Shown: positions 1 to 6,912, counted from the stretch's first letter. The stretch: 7,197 nt of DNA from an uncultured Bacilli bacterium (GCA_947593275.1 CANQDN010000067.1:1-7197); one strand, 5' to 3'. The notes: generated by a model from the letters alone, not told the origin. Numbers and translations: made by a program.

Positions 1-300
1 GAAATTGTTTTCCCCTACTGCTTTACCAAATAATTTACCCATACCTTAATGAGCACATATAGCTTTTCCCACTAAACCTTTTTTACTTAACATATTCATG
101 CCGACTAAATCTTCAGTTAGATTGCCGGGAGAAATACCGGTAACGACTGTTATGTTTTTGGGAGTTTGGTGTTTATTGTAGCTATTCATTAGAGCTTTTA
201 ATAAAGCTTCTGGAGAACCTGAACCACCACTACCACTGATGGCAACTGTACTATTATCTTTAATAAGTTTCGCAACTTCTGTTTCTTTGATTATTTTCAT
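1..300 (-). pseudogene. Family I CoA-transferase, N-terminal part, interrupted by an in-frame TAA; runs off the left edge
   Basis: This is the start of an acyl-CoA:acetate/3-ketoacid CoA-transferase (CoA_trans family I), which moves CoA between short-chain acids in the cytoplasm of fermenting bacteria. The first 84 codons read MKIIKETEVAKLIKD, then a TVAISGSGGSGSPEALLKAL stretch and GLVGKAICAH, matching the glycine-rich N-terminal domain of the family. A TAA at 46-48 ends the reading frame. Past it the same frame stays open to base 1 and still reads family-like sequence (GMGKLFGKAVGENNF), in register with the usual GHWGLAPKLGKLALENK region. The stop therefore replaces a single residue, probably Leu, Ile, Trp or Tyr. 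TTA to TAA is one base change, and there is no homopolymer there to suggest an indel. The ATG at 298-300 has an AAGAGG site (307-312) six bases upstream. The full family length is about 500 residues, so the rest lies outside the window. Either a nonsense-mutated gene or a base error in the assembly. Confidence 0.8.
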
Positions 301-306
301 GGTATA

Positions 307-332
307 CCTCTTTCATTATAAATATTATAACA
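307..332 (-). promoter_or_regulatory. Extended -10 promoter and ribosome binding site of the CoA-transferase gene
   Basis: On the minus strand the sequence TGTTATAAT (324-332) is a full extended -10 element. No good -35 is visible at the usual distance, which is common for TGn-type promoters. The predicted start, near 317, gives a leader of under 20 bases before the AAGAGG site at 307-312. The promoter sits just after the terminator of the acyltransferase gene, so the CoA-transferase appears to be its own transcription unit. Confidence 0.5.
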
Positions 333-334
333 AG

Positions 335-361
335 AAAAAAGATAGTTTTCACTACCTTTTT
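335..361 (-). terminator. Rho-independent terminator after the acyltransferase gene
   Basis: The minus strand shows an A-run, a six-pair stem GGTAGT/ACTATC (one G-T pair; arms at 351-356 and 341-346), a GAAA loop (347-350), and then six T (335-340). The flanking A and T runs can extend the stem. It lies about 16-20 bases past the TAA of the acyltransferase gene and just before the CoA-transferase promoter. Because A and T runs flank both sides it might also act weakly on the plus strand. Confidence 0.75.
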
Positions 362-376
362 ATTCTTTTAGAACTT

Positions 377-1708
377 TTATGCTTTCTTTTTTAAAATTGT
401 TGAATCCATGATCATTTTAACCAAAATACTTAAGATGATTGTAATTATAACTGTTGGGATAAAAATGAGCCAGAATGAATAGATTGTTTCAGCAGTATTT
501 GGTCCTAAAACTCTTAACATAAAGATACCTACTGGATAATGTAACATATAAATATATAGTGACATACTTCCTAGATAACTAAATATATTGCGAGTATAAT
601 CATTGTTTATAGCTTTGGTTAAATAATCTTTGTTTAATAGAGCTAAACCAATAACTAAGATACATAATAATGATACTGTCCAACGGTCTAAATTAAACCA
701 TGTAGCAGGATAAATTGTGTACCAAAGTAATAAGATAGCACATACGACATTTAATACAGTTAAAGCTACTTCACCTTGTTTAGAGAATTTACGTTGTTTT
801 AAGTATTCGATGATGTAATATAGTAAAATACCACCAAGCATACCTAACATAACAAATAGTAAACCATTATTGAAACCAATAAAGGCAGTAGAACTTGTTG
901 CAGATCCACCCATACCATTTGTTGATGCTGTTTGTAAGCCTAAAGTTGACCACGCTGTTTGAGCAGCACGAGTTCCGGTAAAGGCCCACCATCCACTTAA
1001 GAAAACAAAAGTAAATGGAGCAATTAGACCACGCATTGTGTCTTCGCTTTTGCATAATCCCCAATAAAGGAAATAACCAACAATTATAATGGCAGATATA
1101 AACCATAAAGTACCATTCAAATTGAAGAATTCACCAGCAGTACTACGTAAACCTACAGCATGGAATCCTAAGAATTCCCAAGCACTATTAATTATCATAG
1201 TACAAACTTGTTGGAAATTATAATTTGGATAATAGAATTTAGTACTAATTAAAATACCTAAAATGTAGCCTAATATTACTATTGGCATTAAAGCTTTAAT
1301 TCTTGTCCAAGTATATTCCCAAGCACGAGTAGTAGCACTTTTAGCACTATAATTTTTGTCTTTTTGTTTCTTTTGGAAATGAGATACCATAAAGTAACCG
1401 GCTGTTAAAGTAAATATTAATAATACTTCACTTGAACCAAAGAACCAATTACTAGTTTCCATCCAATAACCATTTGTACCATCACAACTACGAGCAATAA
1501 TCCAACCAATATGGAAACCAATGATAGCAATAGCTATTACGAAACGCCATAATTCAATAGCAACGTTTCTTTTGGCAGGTTTTTCAATTTTTACTGGTTG
1601 TTCTACTTTGGCACTTGCAGTTGTTTTTCTAGTCGTTTTTACAGTTTTAGTAGTACTTGTTTTCTTAGTTGTTCTTGTTGTTGCTCCTTTTTCTTTTTTC
1701 TCTTTCAT
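377..1708 (-). CDS. Membrane acyltransferase, acyltransferase-3 family, with Thr/Lys-rich N-terminal tail
   Basis: This 443-residue polytopic membrane protein belongs to the acyltransferase-3 family (OafA-type), which transfers acetyl or other acyl groups to surface glycans or peptidoglycan. The family's Arg-X10-His pair is present as R55 and H66 (WRF...GFH) in the first helix. A Y..TRIKALMP segment (about 132-142), NGTLWFISAIII (198-209) and LGSMSLYIYMLHYPV (379-393) are further family hallmarks. About ten hydrophobic helices follow residue 48. Residues 1-46 form a basic low-complexity tail: residues 10-30 hold 12 Thr and 7 Lys/Arg. The start was set at the ATG at 1706-1708 because AAAGGAGG (1716-1723) lies seven bases upstream. 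A longer reading from a TTG at 1759 would run through the promoter. GC content (sampled lines about 25-47%) is visibly higher than in the glycosyltransferase genes. The gene is monocistronic. The acyl group and acceptor cannot be told from sequence; a glycan made by the neighbouring enzymes is a reasonable guess. Confidence 0.88.
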   Translation of the reverse strand: MKEKKEKGATTRTTKKTSTTKTVKTTRKTTASAKVEQPVKIEKPAKRNVAIELWRFVIAIAIIGFHIGWIIARSCDGTNGYWMETSNWFFGSSEVLLIFTLTAGYFMVSHFQKKQKDKNYSAKSATTRAWEYTWTRIKALMPIVILGYILGILISTKFYYPNYNFQQVCTMIINSAWEFLGFHAVGLRSTAGEFFNLNGTLWFISAIIIVGYFLYWGLCKSEDTMRGLIAPFTFVFLSGWWAFTGTRAAQTAWSTLGLQTASTNGMGGSATSSTAFIGFNNGLLFVMLGMLGGILLYYIIEYLKQRKFSKQGEVALTVLNVVCAILLLWYTIYPATWFNLDRWTVSLLCILVIGLALLNKDYLTKAINNDYTRNIFSYLGSMSLYIYMLHYPVGIFMLRVLGPNTAETIYSFWLIFIPTVIITIILSILVKMIMDSTILKKKA

Positions 1709-1715
1709 TTCAACT

Positions 1716-1759
1716 CCTCCTTTATTATAAATTATATAACAGAATATTTTGATAGTCAA
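1716..1759 (-). promoter_or_regulatory. Near-consensus sigma-A promoter and strong ribosome binding site for the acyltransferase gene
   Basis: The minus strand has TTGACT (1754-1759), exactly 17 bases, then TATAAT (1731-1736), followed by AAAGGAGG (1716-1723). Transcription should begin near 1724, leaving a leader of only about 16 bases with the ribosome binding site at its 5' end. A second TATAAT (1724-1729) is too close to the ribosome binding site to be the main -10. Of the promoters in the window this is closest to consensus, which suggests strong expression. Confidence 0.75.
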
Positions 1760-1796
1760 CGAAAGAAAAATAGTTTGTCAACTTTTGGGTTTAAAA

Positions 1797-2390
1797 TTAT
1801 GCTTTGTTTTCTTTTAATAAATCTATAAAATACTTAGTTAATTCATCATTACGAGCGAGTATTGGGCCAATTAGAGATGTTACATAAAGATTGTGGTATT
1901 TAAAGCCTTCTAGCATAGTATTATTATTACCATAGCCACTTTCTAAGTTAAATATTAAATTATTAGTATTTTTAATTAAATATTGGGTATTTTGGAAGGC
2001 TTTTATTACGCCAGGACATAAAGAGGTAGTCGCGGTTACATCGGCAACTTTATAAGTATCATACTTTTCTACTTCATATAAGCTTAAGAAATCTAAAGTG
2101 GATAGAGCACTACCCGTTATAAGCATAATTTTATCTTGTTTTAAATAAAGAGATAACTCTTCACGATAGAGTTTTAGATGTTCTTTTGCTTTAGCTAAGA
2201 ATTCGGGACGACCACTTCCCATGTAAATAAAATTAATGTCTTTAAAATCTAGTTTACTATTAATATCATAACTTAGAATATTTACTTTGATGTTTTCTTT
2301 TTCTAATAAATATTTTAAAGCTTTTAAGTTACCATTTTCACCATATAGGTTTAATTCATCAGGATATAGATGAAGTATATTAACTGTCAT
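1797..2390 (-). CDS. gatD: GatD-like glutamine amidotransferase subunit, apparently lacking the catalytic Cys and His
   Basis: In characterised bacteria GatD is the glutaminase half of the MurT/GatD complex: it releases ammonia from glutamine so that MurT can amidate D-Glu of lipid II. Family features here (197 residues) are LNLYGENGN (13-21), IYMGSGR (55-61), ESGYGNNN (150-157) and SLIGPILARN (172-181). By hand alignment with S. aureus GatD (243 residues), the nucleophile C94 (motif TICGG) falls on T92 (ITGSA). The catalytic H189 (LHGPIL) falls on I174 (LIGPIL), and the substrate-binding R128 falls near S123. The only Cys, C125, is not in the nucleophile elbow. The protein is also about 45 residues shorter, mainly at the C-terminus and before the GYGNN motif. 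The ORF is otherwise clean. Its ATG overlaps the upstream stop (ATGA) and has AAGGAGG (2398-2404) seven bases upstream, so it is expressed and coupled to the murT-like gene. It probably folds and pairs with that partner but cannot hydrolyse glutamine by the known mechanism. Confidence 0.85.
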   Translation of the reverse strand: MTVNILHLYPDELNLYGENGNLKALKYLLEKENIKVNILSYDINSKLDFKDINFIYMGSGRPEFLAKAKEHLKLYREELSLYLKQDKIMLITGSALSTLDFLSLYEVEKYDTYKVADVTATTSLCPGVIKAFQNTQYLIKNTNNLIFNLESGYGNNNTMLEGFKYHNLYVTSLIGPILARNDELTKYFIDLLKENKA

Positions 2391-3718
2391 TTTTTAGCCT
2401 CCTTATCAAAGTCTTTAAAAGTATTATTAAAAGGCTCAATATAATCAAAATTTAAGATACCATAGACATTTACATTATCGTTTAAAACGCTTGGTTTAAT
2501 ACTTGGGATATCATCAGATGTTATAATTTTATTTTCGGGGATACCGGAGAGAATTAATCTTTTTTTGATATTATTTTTATCAATACCACAGGCATATATT
2601 TTATTTAAAGATTTATTATTTAGAAGTTCAAATTCGATATCATATAACCATGAGATATCAAAATGATTATAACGACGAGATATTTCTTTCCAACCAATGA
2701 TGATATCTTTGGGATTAGAATCGTGCATAACTTTAAAGACTGCTTGATTATAAGTAGTTGCATTTTCGGCTTTACAACTTATAGGATAATATAGGATATT
2801 ATTTATAGTGAATTTTTTAGGTTCTTTTTGGTTTAAAGTGTTTAATGAGGAAATAATTAAATCTTCATCTAGATTTAATTCTTTTAGAGTAGCAAATGCA
2901 GACATAGTATTATAAGCATTATAAAGCATATCGCCACCGATTAAGACTTCTTTAGAATTAATAGTGATAGTTTCAGTTTCTAAGTCGAGCGCTTGACCTA
3001 AATAATCAGGTTTTTCATATTTAAAAGAACAATTAGGACAACTATAATTGCCGAGAGTTTCAAAATTGTAATATTGATAATTTAAGCGAGTATTACAAAT
3101 AGGACAAAAGTAAGTATTTAAGTTTTCAAATATTTGGTTTTTATAACTATATTTATTTTTAGCAATACTATAATATACTGGGTCTGTAGATAAATCTAAA
3201 GCAAATTTTCTTAAGTATGGTTCATCAATGGTGGTAATAATTTTAGTTTTGGGGGAAAGATTTTTTTTAATATCAGCATAAACTAAATCGATGTCGTGTT
3301 GTCTTGGGGGTTGGTCTTTTGTTAAGTTAGTAATAACTAAATGCGTAGGTTTTAGAGCCGGGAAAATATCTTTAGTATATCTTTCATCTATTTCTAAAAC
3401 TAAATAGTTAGAGGTTATACGGCCAAAGATGGTAGATGAACGAATAAGACTAGTGGTAATACCCCAGGCAAGATTAGAACCCATATTATTGAAACAAACT
3501 TTAGCACCGGTTTTTTTTAGAGTATTGGCAATAAGAGAACTTGTGGTGCCTTTACCGGATGAGCCTGTTACGATGATACGCGTTGTTGGGTAGTGAAGTT
3601 TTTTTAGTAAGTTATGATCAATTTTTAAGGCAATTTTTCCGGGGAGAGAACTACCTCTTTTTAAAATATTTCCAAAAAATATTATTATTTTAGCAATTAT
3701 TATAGCAATTATTTTCAT
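2387..3718 (-). CDS. murT: MurT-like Mur ligase (lipid II isoglutaminyl synthase ATPase subunit), divergent motifs
   Basis: MurT is a Mur-ligase-family ATPase that, with GatD, converts D-Glu of lipid II to D-isoglutamine at the cytoplasmic face of the membrane. The 443 residues fit the usual length. Domains in order: a hydrophobic N-terminus with the RGSSLPGKIALKID signature (21-34); a P-loop TGSSGKGTTS (51-60); NNMGSNLAWGITTSLI (77-92); LEIDE (108-112); a four-Cys zinc ribbon (C205, C208, C227, C230); YNAYN (266-270); and a C-terminal DUF1727 domain with FDISWLYDIEFE (353-364). Oddities against the family: the P-loop is GSSGKGTT rather than GTNGKTTT, NLTKDQPPRQHDID replaces the usual NLFRDQLDRYGEID, and SCKAENATTYNQ replaces the usual KNPAG.NQ. 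The Asp of the DxSW motif (D354), probably the partner of the glutaminase Cys/His in known complexes, is kept although the adjacent GatD lacks both. The start ATG (3716-3718) has AAGAGG at 3725-3730. First gene of a two-gene operon. Confidence 0.88.
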   Translation of the reverse strand: MKIIAIIIAKIIIFFGNILKRGSSLPGKIALKIDHNLLKKLHYPTTRIIVTGSSGKGTTSSLIANTLKKTGAKVCFNNMGSNLAWGITTSLIRSSTIFGRITSNYLVLEIDERYTKDIFPALKPTHLVITNLTKDQPPRQHDIDLVYADIKKNLSPKTKIITTIDEPYLRKFALDLSTDPVYYSIAKNKYSYKNQIFENLNTYFCPICNTRLNYQYYNFETLGNYSCPNCSFKYEKPDYLGQALDLETETITINSKEVLIGGDMLYNAYNTMSAFATLKELNLDEDLIISSLNTLNQKEPKKFTINNILYYPISCKAENATTYNQAVFKVMHDSNPKDIIIGWKEISRRYNHFDISWLYDIEFELLNNKSLNKIYACGIDKNNIKKRLILSGIPENKIITSDDIPSIKPSVLNDNVNVYGILNFDYIEPFNNTFKDFDKEAKK

Positions 3719-3724
3719 GTTTAA

Positions 3725-3752
3725 CCTCTTTATCTACATTGTAATTCTATCA
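3725..3752 (-). promoter_or_regulatory. Extended -10 promoter and ribosome binding site of the murT-gatD unit
   Basis: The minus strand has TGATAGAAT (3744-3752), an extended -10 with five of six TATAAT bases. A weak -35 TTAAAA (3767-3772) lies 17 bases upstream. The predicted start near 3737 gives a short leader before AAGAGG (3725-3730). It lies directly after the terminator of the glycosyltransferase unit. Confidence 0.5.
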
Positions 3753-3794
3753 TTAAAAGATAAATTTTTAAAGTTATTTTAATATTTTGCTAAT

Positions 3795-3824
3795 AAAAAA
3801 ATGAATCTTTATTTAGATTGCATT
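3795..3824 (-). terminator. Terminator overlapping the stop codon of the GT2 glycosyltransferase
   Basis: On the minus strand AATG(C)AATCT pairs with AGATTCATT: nine pairs with one bulged C, arms at 3815-3824 and about 3800-3808, around a six-base loop AAATAA. A run of seven T (3795-3801) follows and overlaps the outer pairs. The last codons and the TAA of the glycosyltransferase lie inside the hairpin. The stem is AT-rich, so strength is uncertain. Confidence 0.6.
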
Positions 3825-4750
3825 TTATTTTCCATTTCATTTAAAAGAATTAAATGTAATTCAAAGTTTTGACGATCTTTTCTAGTTATACTTTCTAATA
3901 TTAAGCCCCCAATAAATAGTTGAATGGAAATAATACCAAAGAAAGAAGCAGCGATTAGGGATGGGAATTTTTCAACTAAGCCGGTATTAATATAACCTAT
4001 AAAAGGTGGGATAAAAAATAAGATTCCGATTAAAAGAGAAAGAACTGATAGAATACTAAAGAAAGTAAAGGGACGATATTGTTTAAATAGAGTAGCAATT
4101 GTTTTTAAGACTTTGATACCATCACTTACAGTGTTTAGTTTTGAGACACTTCCTTCAGGACGGTCACGATAATCTATTAAAACATTGGCTAATTTCATTT
4201 TTTTATCTAAAGCATGGATAGTCATTTCGGTTTCGATTTCAAAGCCACTAGAGATGATAGGAAAAGATTTAACGAATGTTTTACTGAAGGCCCGATATCC
4301 AGTCATAATATCACGGACATTGCTTTTAAAAGTTTTATTTACAAGAAAACGAACTAGAACATTGCCAAAGTTATGGAATTTTCTTTTATTTTCGGTAAAA
4401 TAAGTACTTGATAAACGATCACCAATTACCATTTCGGCTTCTTTATTTAAGATAAGATCACACATTTCTCTTGCTTGATTGGCAGGATAGGTATCATCAC
4501 CATCAGTCATGAGATAGCAATCAGCATCAATTTCACGAAACATTCTTCTTATAACATTTCCTTTACCTTGCATGTATTCATGACGAACTATAGCACCGGA
4601 TTTTTTAGCAATATTTATTGTTTCATCTGTTGAGTTATTATCATAAACATAAATATCTGCTTCAGGTAGGGCTTTTTTAAAATCTTTGATAACTTTTTCT
4701 ATTGTTAATGCCTCATTATAACAAGGAATTAAAACCGCTATTTTGCTCAT
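3809..4750 (-). CDS. GT2 glycosyltransferase with two C-terminal membrane helices (polyprenyl-phosphate sugar transferase type)
   Basis: This 313-residue enzyme has a GT-A fold of family 2, of the DPM1/GtrB-like kind that moves a sugar from a nucleotide donor to undecaprenyl phosphate on the inner face of the membrane. Visible motifs are IPCYNEALTIEKVI (8-21), YDNNSTDET (36-44), the metal-binding TDGDDTYPA (82-90, acidic cluster D83/D85/D86), RDIMTGYRAF (146-155), GFEIETEM (169-176) and YRDRPEGSVSKL (194-205). Two hydrophobic helices follow (about 229-253 and 264-288), then a charged tail. The start was set at the ATG at 4748-4750, which has GAGG (4758-4761) seven bases upstream; the ATG at 4781-4783 has no such site. 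It lies 78 bases after the large membrane protein, with no convincing promoter between, so the two are likely one operon and partners: this one charges the lipid, the other uses it. Which sugar is used cannot be read from the sequence. Confidence 0.88.
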   Translation of the reverse strand: MSKIAVLIPCYNEALTIEKVIKDFKKALPEADIYVYDNNSTDETINIAKKSGAIVRHEYMQGKGNVIRRMFREIDADCYLMTDGDDTYPANQAREMCDLILNKEAEMVIGDRLSSTYFTENKRKFHNFGNVLVRFLVNKTFKSNVRDIMTGYRAFSKTFVKSFPIISSGFEIETEMTIHALDKKMKLANVLIDYRDRPEGSVSKLNTVSDGIKVLKTIATLFKQYRPFTFFSILSVLSLLIGILFFIPPFIGYINTGLVEKFPSLIAASFFGIISIQLFIGGLILESITRKDRQNFELHLILLNEMENKMQSK

Positions 4751-4770
4751 TTTTTTACCTCGCTTTTGAT

Positions 4771-4820
4771 GGTAGTTTAACATAAATATCTTTAATAGTA
4801 AATATTTTAAAGGTAGTTTA
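4771..4820. repeat. Pair of 9-base direct repeats in the gap between the two glycosyltransferase genes
   Basis: ggtagttta occurs at 4771-4779 and again at 4812-4820, 41 bases apart, inside a 78-base AT-rich spacer. The piece between holds a loose inverted repeat (aaatatcttt / taaatattt). This could be a regulatory or RNA-processing signal, or chance in AT-rich DNA. Confidence 0.3.
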
Positions 4821-4828
4821 TTTAATAA

Positions 4829-6907
4829 TTAGAGCCAGAACATAAACATATAATATAATTTTTGATAAAAATAGTTGTTTTCAAGAAATAAGTAGCTACC
4901 TTGGAAGTAGAGGAAAGTATTTATAACTATAGATAGAACTAGGCCAAATAAGATTAATTTTTTTATTTCAAGATTGGGTTTGTTATTAACGATTGCTAAA
5001 ATAACGATGATAGTACTTAAGAGAATTGCCCAGCCAAAGTCAAAGATATAGCGAGATAGAATGCCCGCCATTTGAGTATCGGCAAGTACTATTATAAGAG
5101 CGGTTATAATACTCCATAAACATATACTAGATAATTCTTTATTTTTAATTAAGTTTTTAAATTTAAAGAAGAATAAGCCTAGAAAACAAATTATATTGGT
5201 GAAGAAAAAGCCACCATACATTGTTTCATGAATAGTTGTACCAATATAGGTTGGATTAATGTTGTAGCTTACAATAAAAGGAAATACGGGGTTAATTCTG
5301 GTGGGTTCAAAAAGAAAGGAATATAAACCTAGGAAAACGCGATCAAAAACTAAACCTCTTTTAGTCATATCATTGGTTGTTAAATTATAATTAGCACCAA
5401 AATCAAAGGGACTATTAAAACGCAGATAGTTATATAACATAAGTAAAAGACCAATTATTACAAATGGAAGGATGAATGCGATGGTTTCTTTAATACTTTT
5501 TTTACTTATTAATTCTCTTTTTTTAAAGATATAATCCTTAAATATTATTAGAGCAAAGAAACTAGAGAGTAAAAGTTGAGGGCGACAACCAGCGACTAGA
5601 GCCATACATAAACTGCCTAGGCCTAAATAGATTTTATTTAATTTGGGATAAGTTGTAGATTTGAGCCAAAAACCGAGGCCTAGACTTGCAAAAGCAACAC
5701 CAAGCATAATTGGAAGATTATAGAATGCGGGATAGCCTAAAGCTGGGAGAAGACCGGATGCAAAGACATAAAATAGGGATAAGATTATGTACCAAATGTA
5801 GGATGTTTTTTTAAAGTATTTGTTTATTACCTCATAAATCAAATAGAAACTTGATATTAAGAAAATGAAACTAGAAATAGCAATAGCAACATTGTTAGCA
5901 ATATGAGTATTAGTAACTAGATAATAAGGGACATATAATAGAAGACATGGGACTATTCCAAAATAAGAATAATAGTTTCCTTTATAATAAGCATAATCCC
6001 AATAGTAATCTACTCCTCTTTTTAGGGTTTTATTACGAAGTTTAGTATCATAAGGGTTTTTTAGTTTTAATAATTTATCGGATACTTTTAAATTTAAAGA
6101 TAATTTTTTATTTACTAAAGCTTCAGCAAGATTTTTATATTGAGCATGATTTGAGGTCATTTCGGTAGTATTATTAATATAAGTATTAAACGTGGTTAAT
6201 TTATAGAATACCAATGATAAACTGATTATTAGAAGAACTGTGATTATTTTTAAGCCTTTAGCATTATATTTTAATTCATATAATTTACTTTTCGGATTAA
6301 TAGTAAATAAAGCAAAGATAAAGGAAATAGCTAGTATTAAACGGATATAATTTATTTTTAAGGGTTCAATTTTGTTTAAGCCGATTTCTTTAATATTAAA
6401 TTTAGCTTCTTCGTTTGTTATTACTAATTTTATTTTAGAAGTTTTGCCGGAGGTATGGATTTTTAGATAGTGGCTTTTTTCAATCGGGGAGACAATGTCT
6501 CTTGTTCCGGCATTATAGTAGCGAGAATTTGCTTCATCAGTTAAGTATACTTTTATGTTGATGGCTTCTTTATATTCGCCAAAATCTAAATAAAGGTTAT
6601 TGATCTTTTTATTGATGTTTTTTATTTCTATATAAGATTTTTCGATGTCGGTAATTTGACACAGATCATTATTACAGGTAATCCCGGGACTAATAATATA
6701 GTCTTTAACAGGAATATAATCATTTTTTAAACTAAATATTAAAGTATCATAAAAGCGATAATTAAAAATAGTTATTTCGATAATAAAACCAAGAAATATA
6801 CTAAAAATAAGATATTTGATGGTTAGTTTTAAATAAACATTTTTAATTAGATTTAAACGATATATAATTGTTAACAATATAGTAGTTAAAAGAATAAGTA
6901 TAAACAT
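4829..6907 (-). CDS. Large polytopic membrane protein, probable GT-C-type glycosyltransferase with extracytoplasmic beta domain
   Basis: This 692-residue protein has about thirteen hydrophobic helices. Two come first (about 1-18 and 28-48). A soluble, beta-rich, probably external domain follows (about 50-185; strands such as NNLYLDFG, INIKVYLTD, KIKLVITN, ending IGLNKI). Then come helices at about 187-203 and 219-236, a long loop, and a further multi-helix bundle from 314 on. The loop holds LAEALVNKKLSLN (260-272), NPYD (284-287) and DYYWDYAYYKGNYYSYFG (300-317). A later loop holds NSPFDFGANYNLT (498-510). This pattern recurs in uncharacterised Bacillota and Actinomycetota membrane proteins thought to be GT-C glycosyltransferases that use polyprenyl-phosphate sugars outside the membrane; the function is inferred. 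A CNNDLC pair (C78, C83) in the external part could form a disulfide. The ATG at 6905-6907 was chosen because GGAGG (6913-6917) is five bases upstream; an in-frame GTG at 6917-6919 overlaps that site. It probably works with the GT2 enzyme downstream. Confidence 0.72.
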   Translation of the reverse strand: MFILILLTTILLTIIYRLNLIKNVYLKLTIKYLIFSIFLGFIIEITIFNYRFYDTLIFSLKNDYIPVKDYIISPGITCNNDLCQITDIEKSYIEIKNINKKINNLYLDFGEYKEAINIKVYLTDEANSRYYNAGTRDIVSPIEKSHYLKIHTSGKTSKIKLVITNEEAKFNIKEIGLNKIEPLKINYIRLILAISFIFALFTINPKSKLYELKYNAKGLKIITVLLIISLSLVFYKLTTFNTYINNTTEMTSNHAQYKNLAEALVNKKLSLNLKVSDKLLKLKNPYDTKLRNKTLKRGVDYYWDYAYYKGNYYSYFGIVPCLLLYVPYYLVTNTHIANNVAIAISSFIFLISSFYLIYEVINKYFKKTSYIWYIILSLFYVFASGLLPALGYPAFYNLPIMLGVAFASLGLGFWLKSTTYPKLNKIYLGLGSLCMALVAGCRPQLLLSSFFALIIFKDYIFKKRELISKKSIKETIAFILPFVIIGLLLMLYNYLRFNSPFDFGANYNLTTNDMTKRGLVFDRVFLGLYSFLFEPTRINPVFPFIVSYNINPTYIGTTIHETMYGGFFFTNIICFLGLFFFKFKNLIKNKELSSICLWSIITALIIVLADTQMAGILSRYIFDFGWAILLSTIIVILAIVNNKPNLEIKKLILFGLVLSIVINTFLYFQGSYLFLENNYFYQKLYYMFMFWL

Positions 6908-6912
6908 ATAAA

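Noticed and set aside
867..1106. Minus-strand 79-residue frame inside the acyltransferase gene
   Set aside because: It lies in another frame of a well-supported gene, has no ribosome binding site and no recognisable domain.
1709..1759. Longer acyltransferase start from a TTG at 1757-1759
   Set aside because: The added codons contain the promoter and the AAAGGAGG site, which clearly serves the ATG at 1706-1708.
1521..1828. Plus-strand hydrophobic or Ser/Phe-rich reading frames
   Set aside because: They are the antisense of the Thr/Lys-rich start of the acyltransferase gene; their composition is explained by that repeat and they have no ribosome binding site.
4185..4403. Plus-strand 72-residue frame
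   Set aside because: It is antisense to the core of the GT2 glycosyltransferase; no family resemblance and no start signals.
4751..4783. Longer GT2 start at the ATG at 4781-4783
   Set aside because: No ribosome binding site before it, while GAGG lies seven bases before the ATG at 4748-4750, where the family N-terminus begins.
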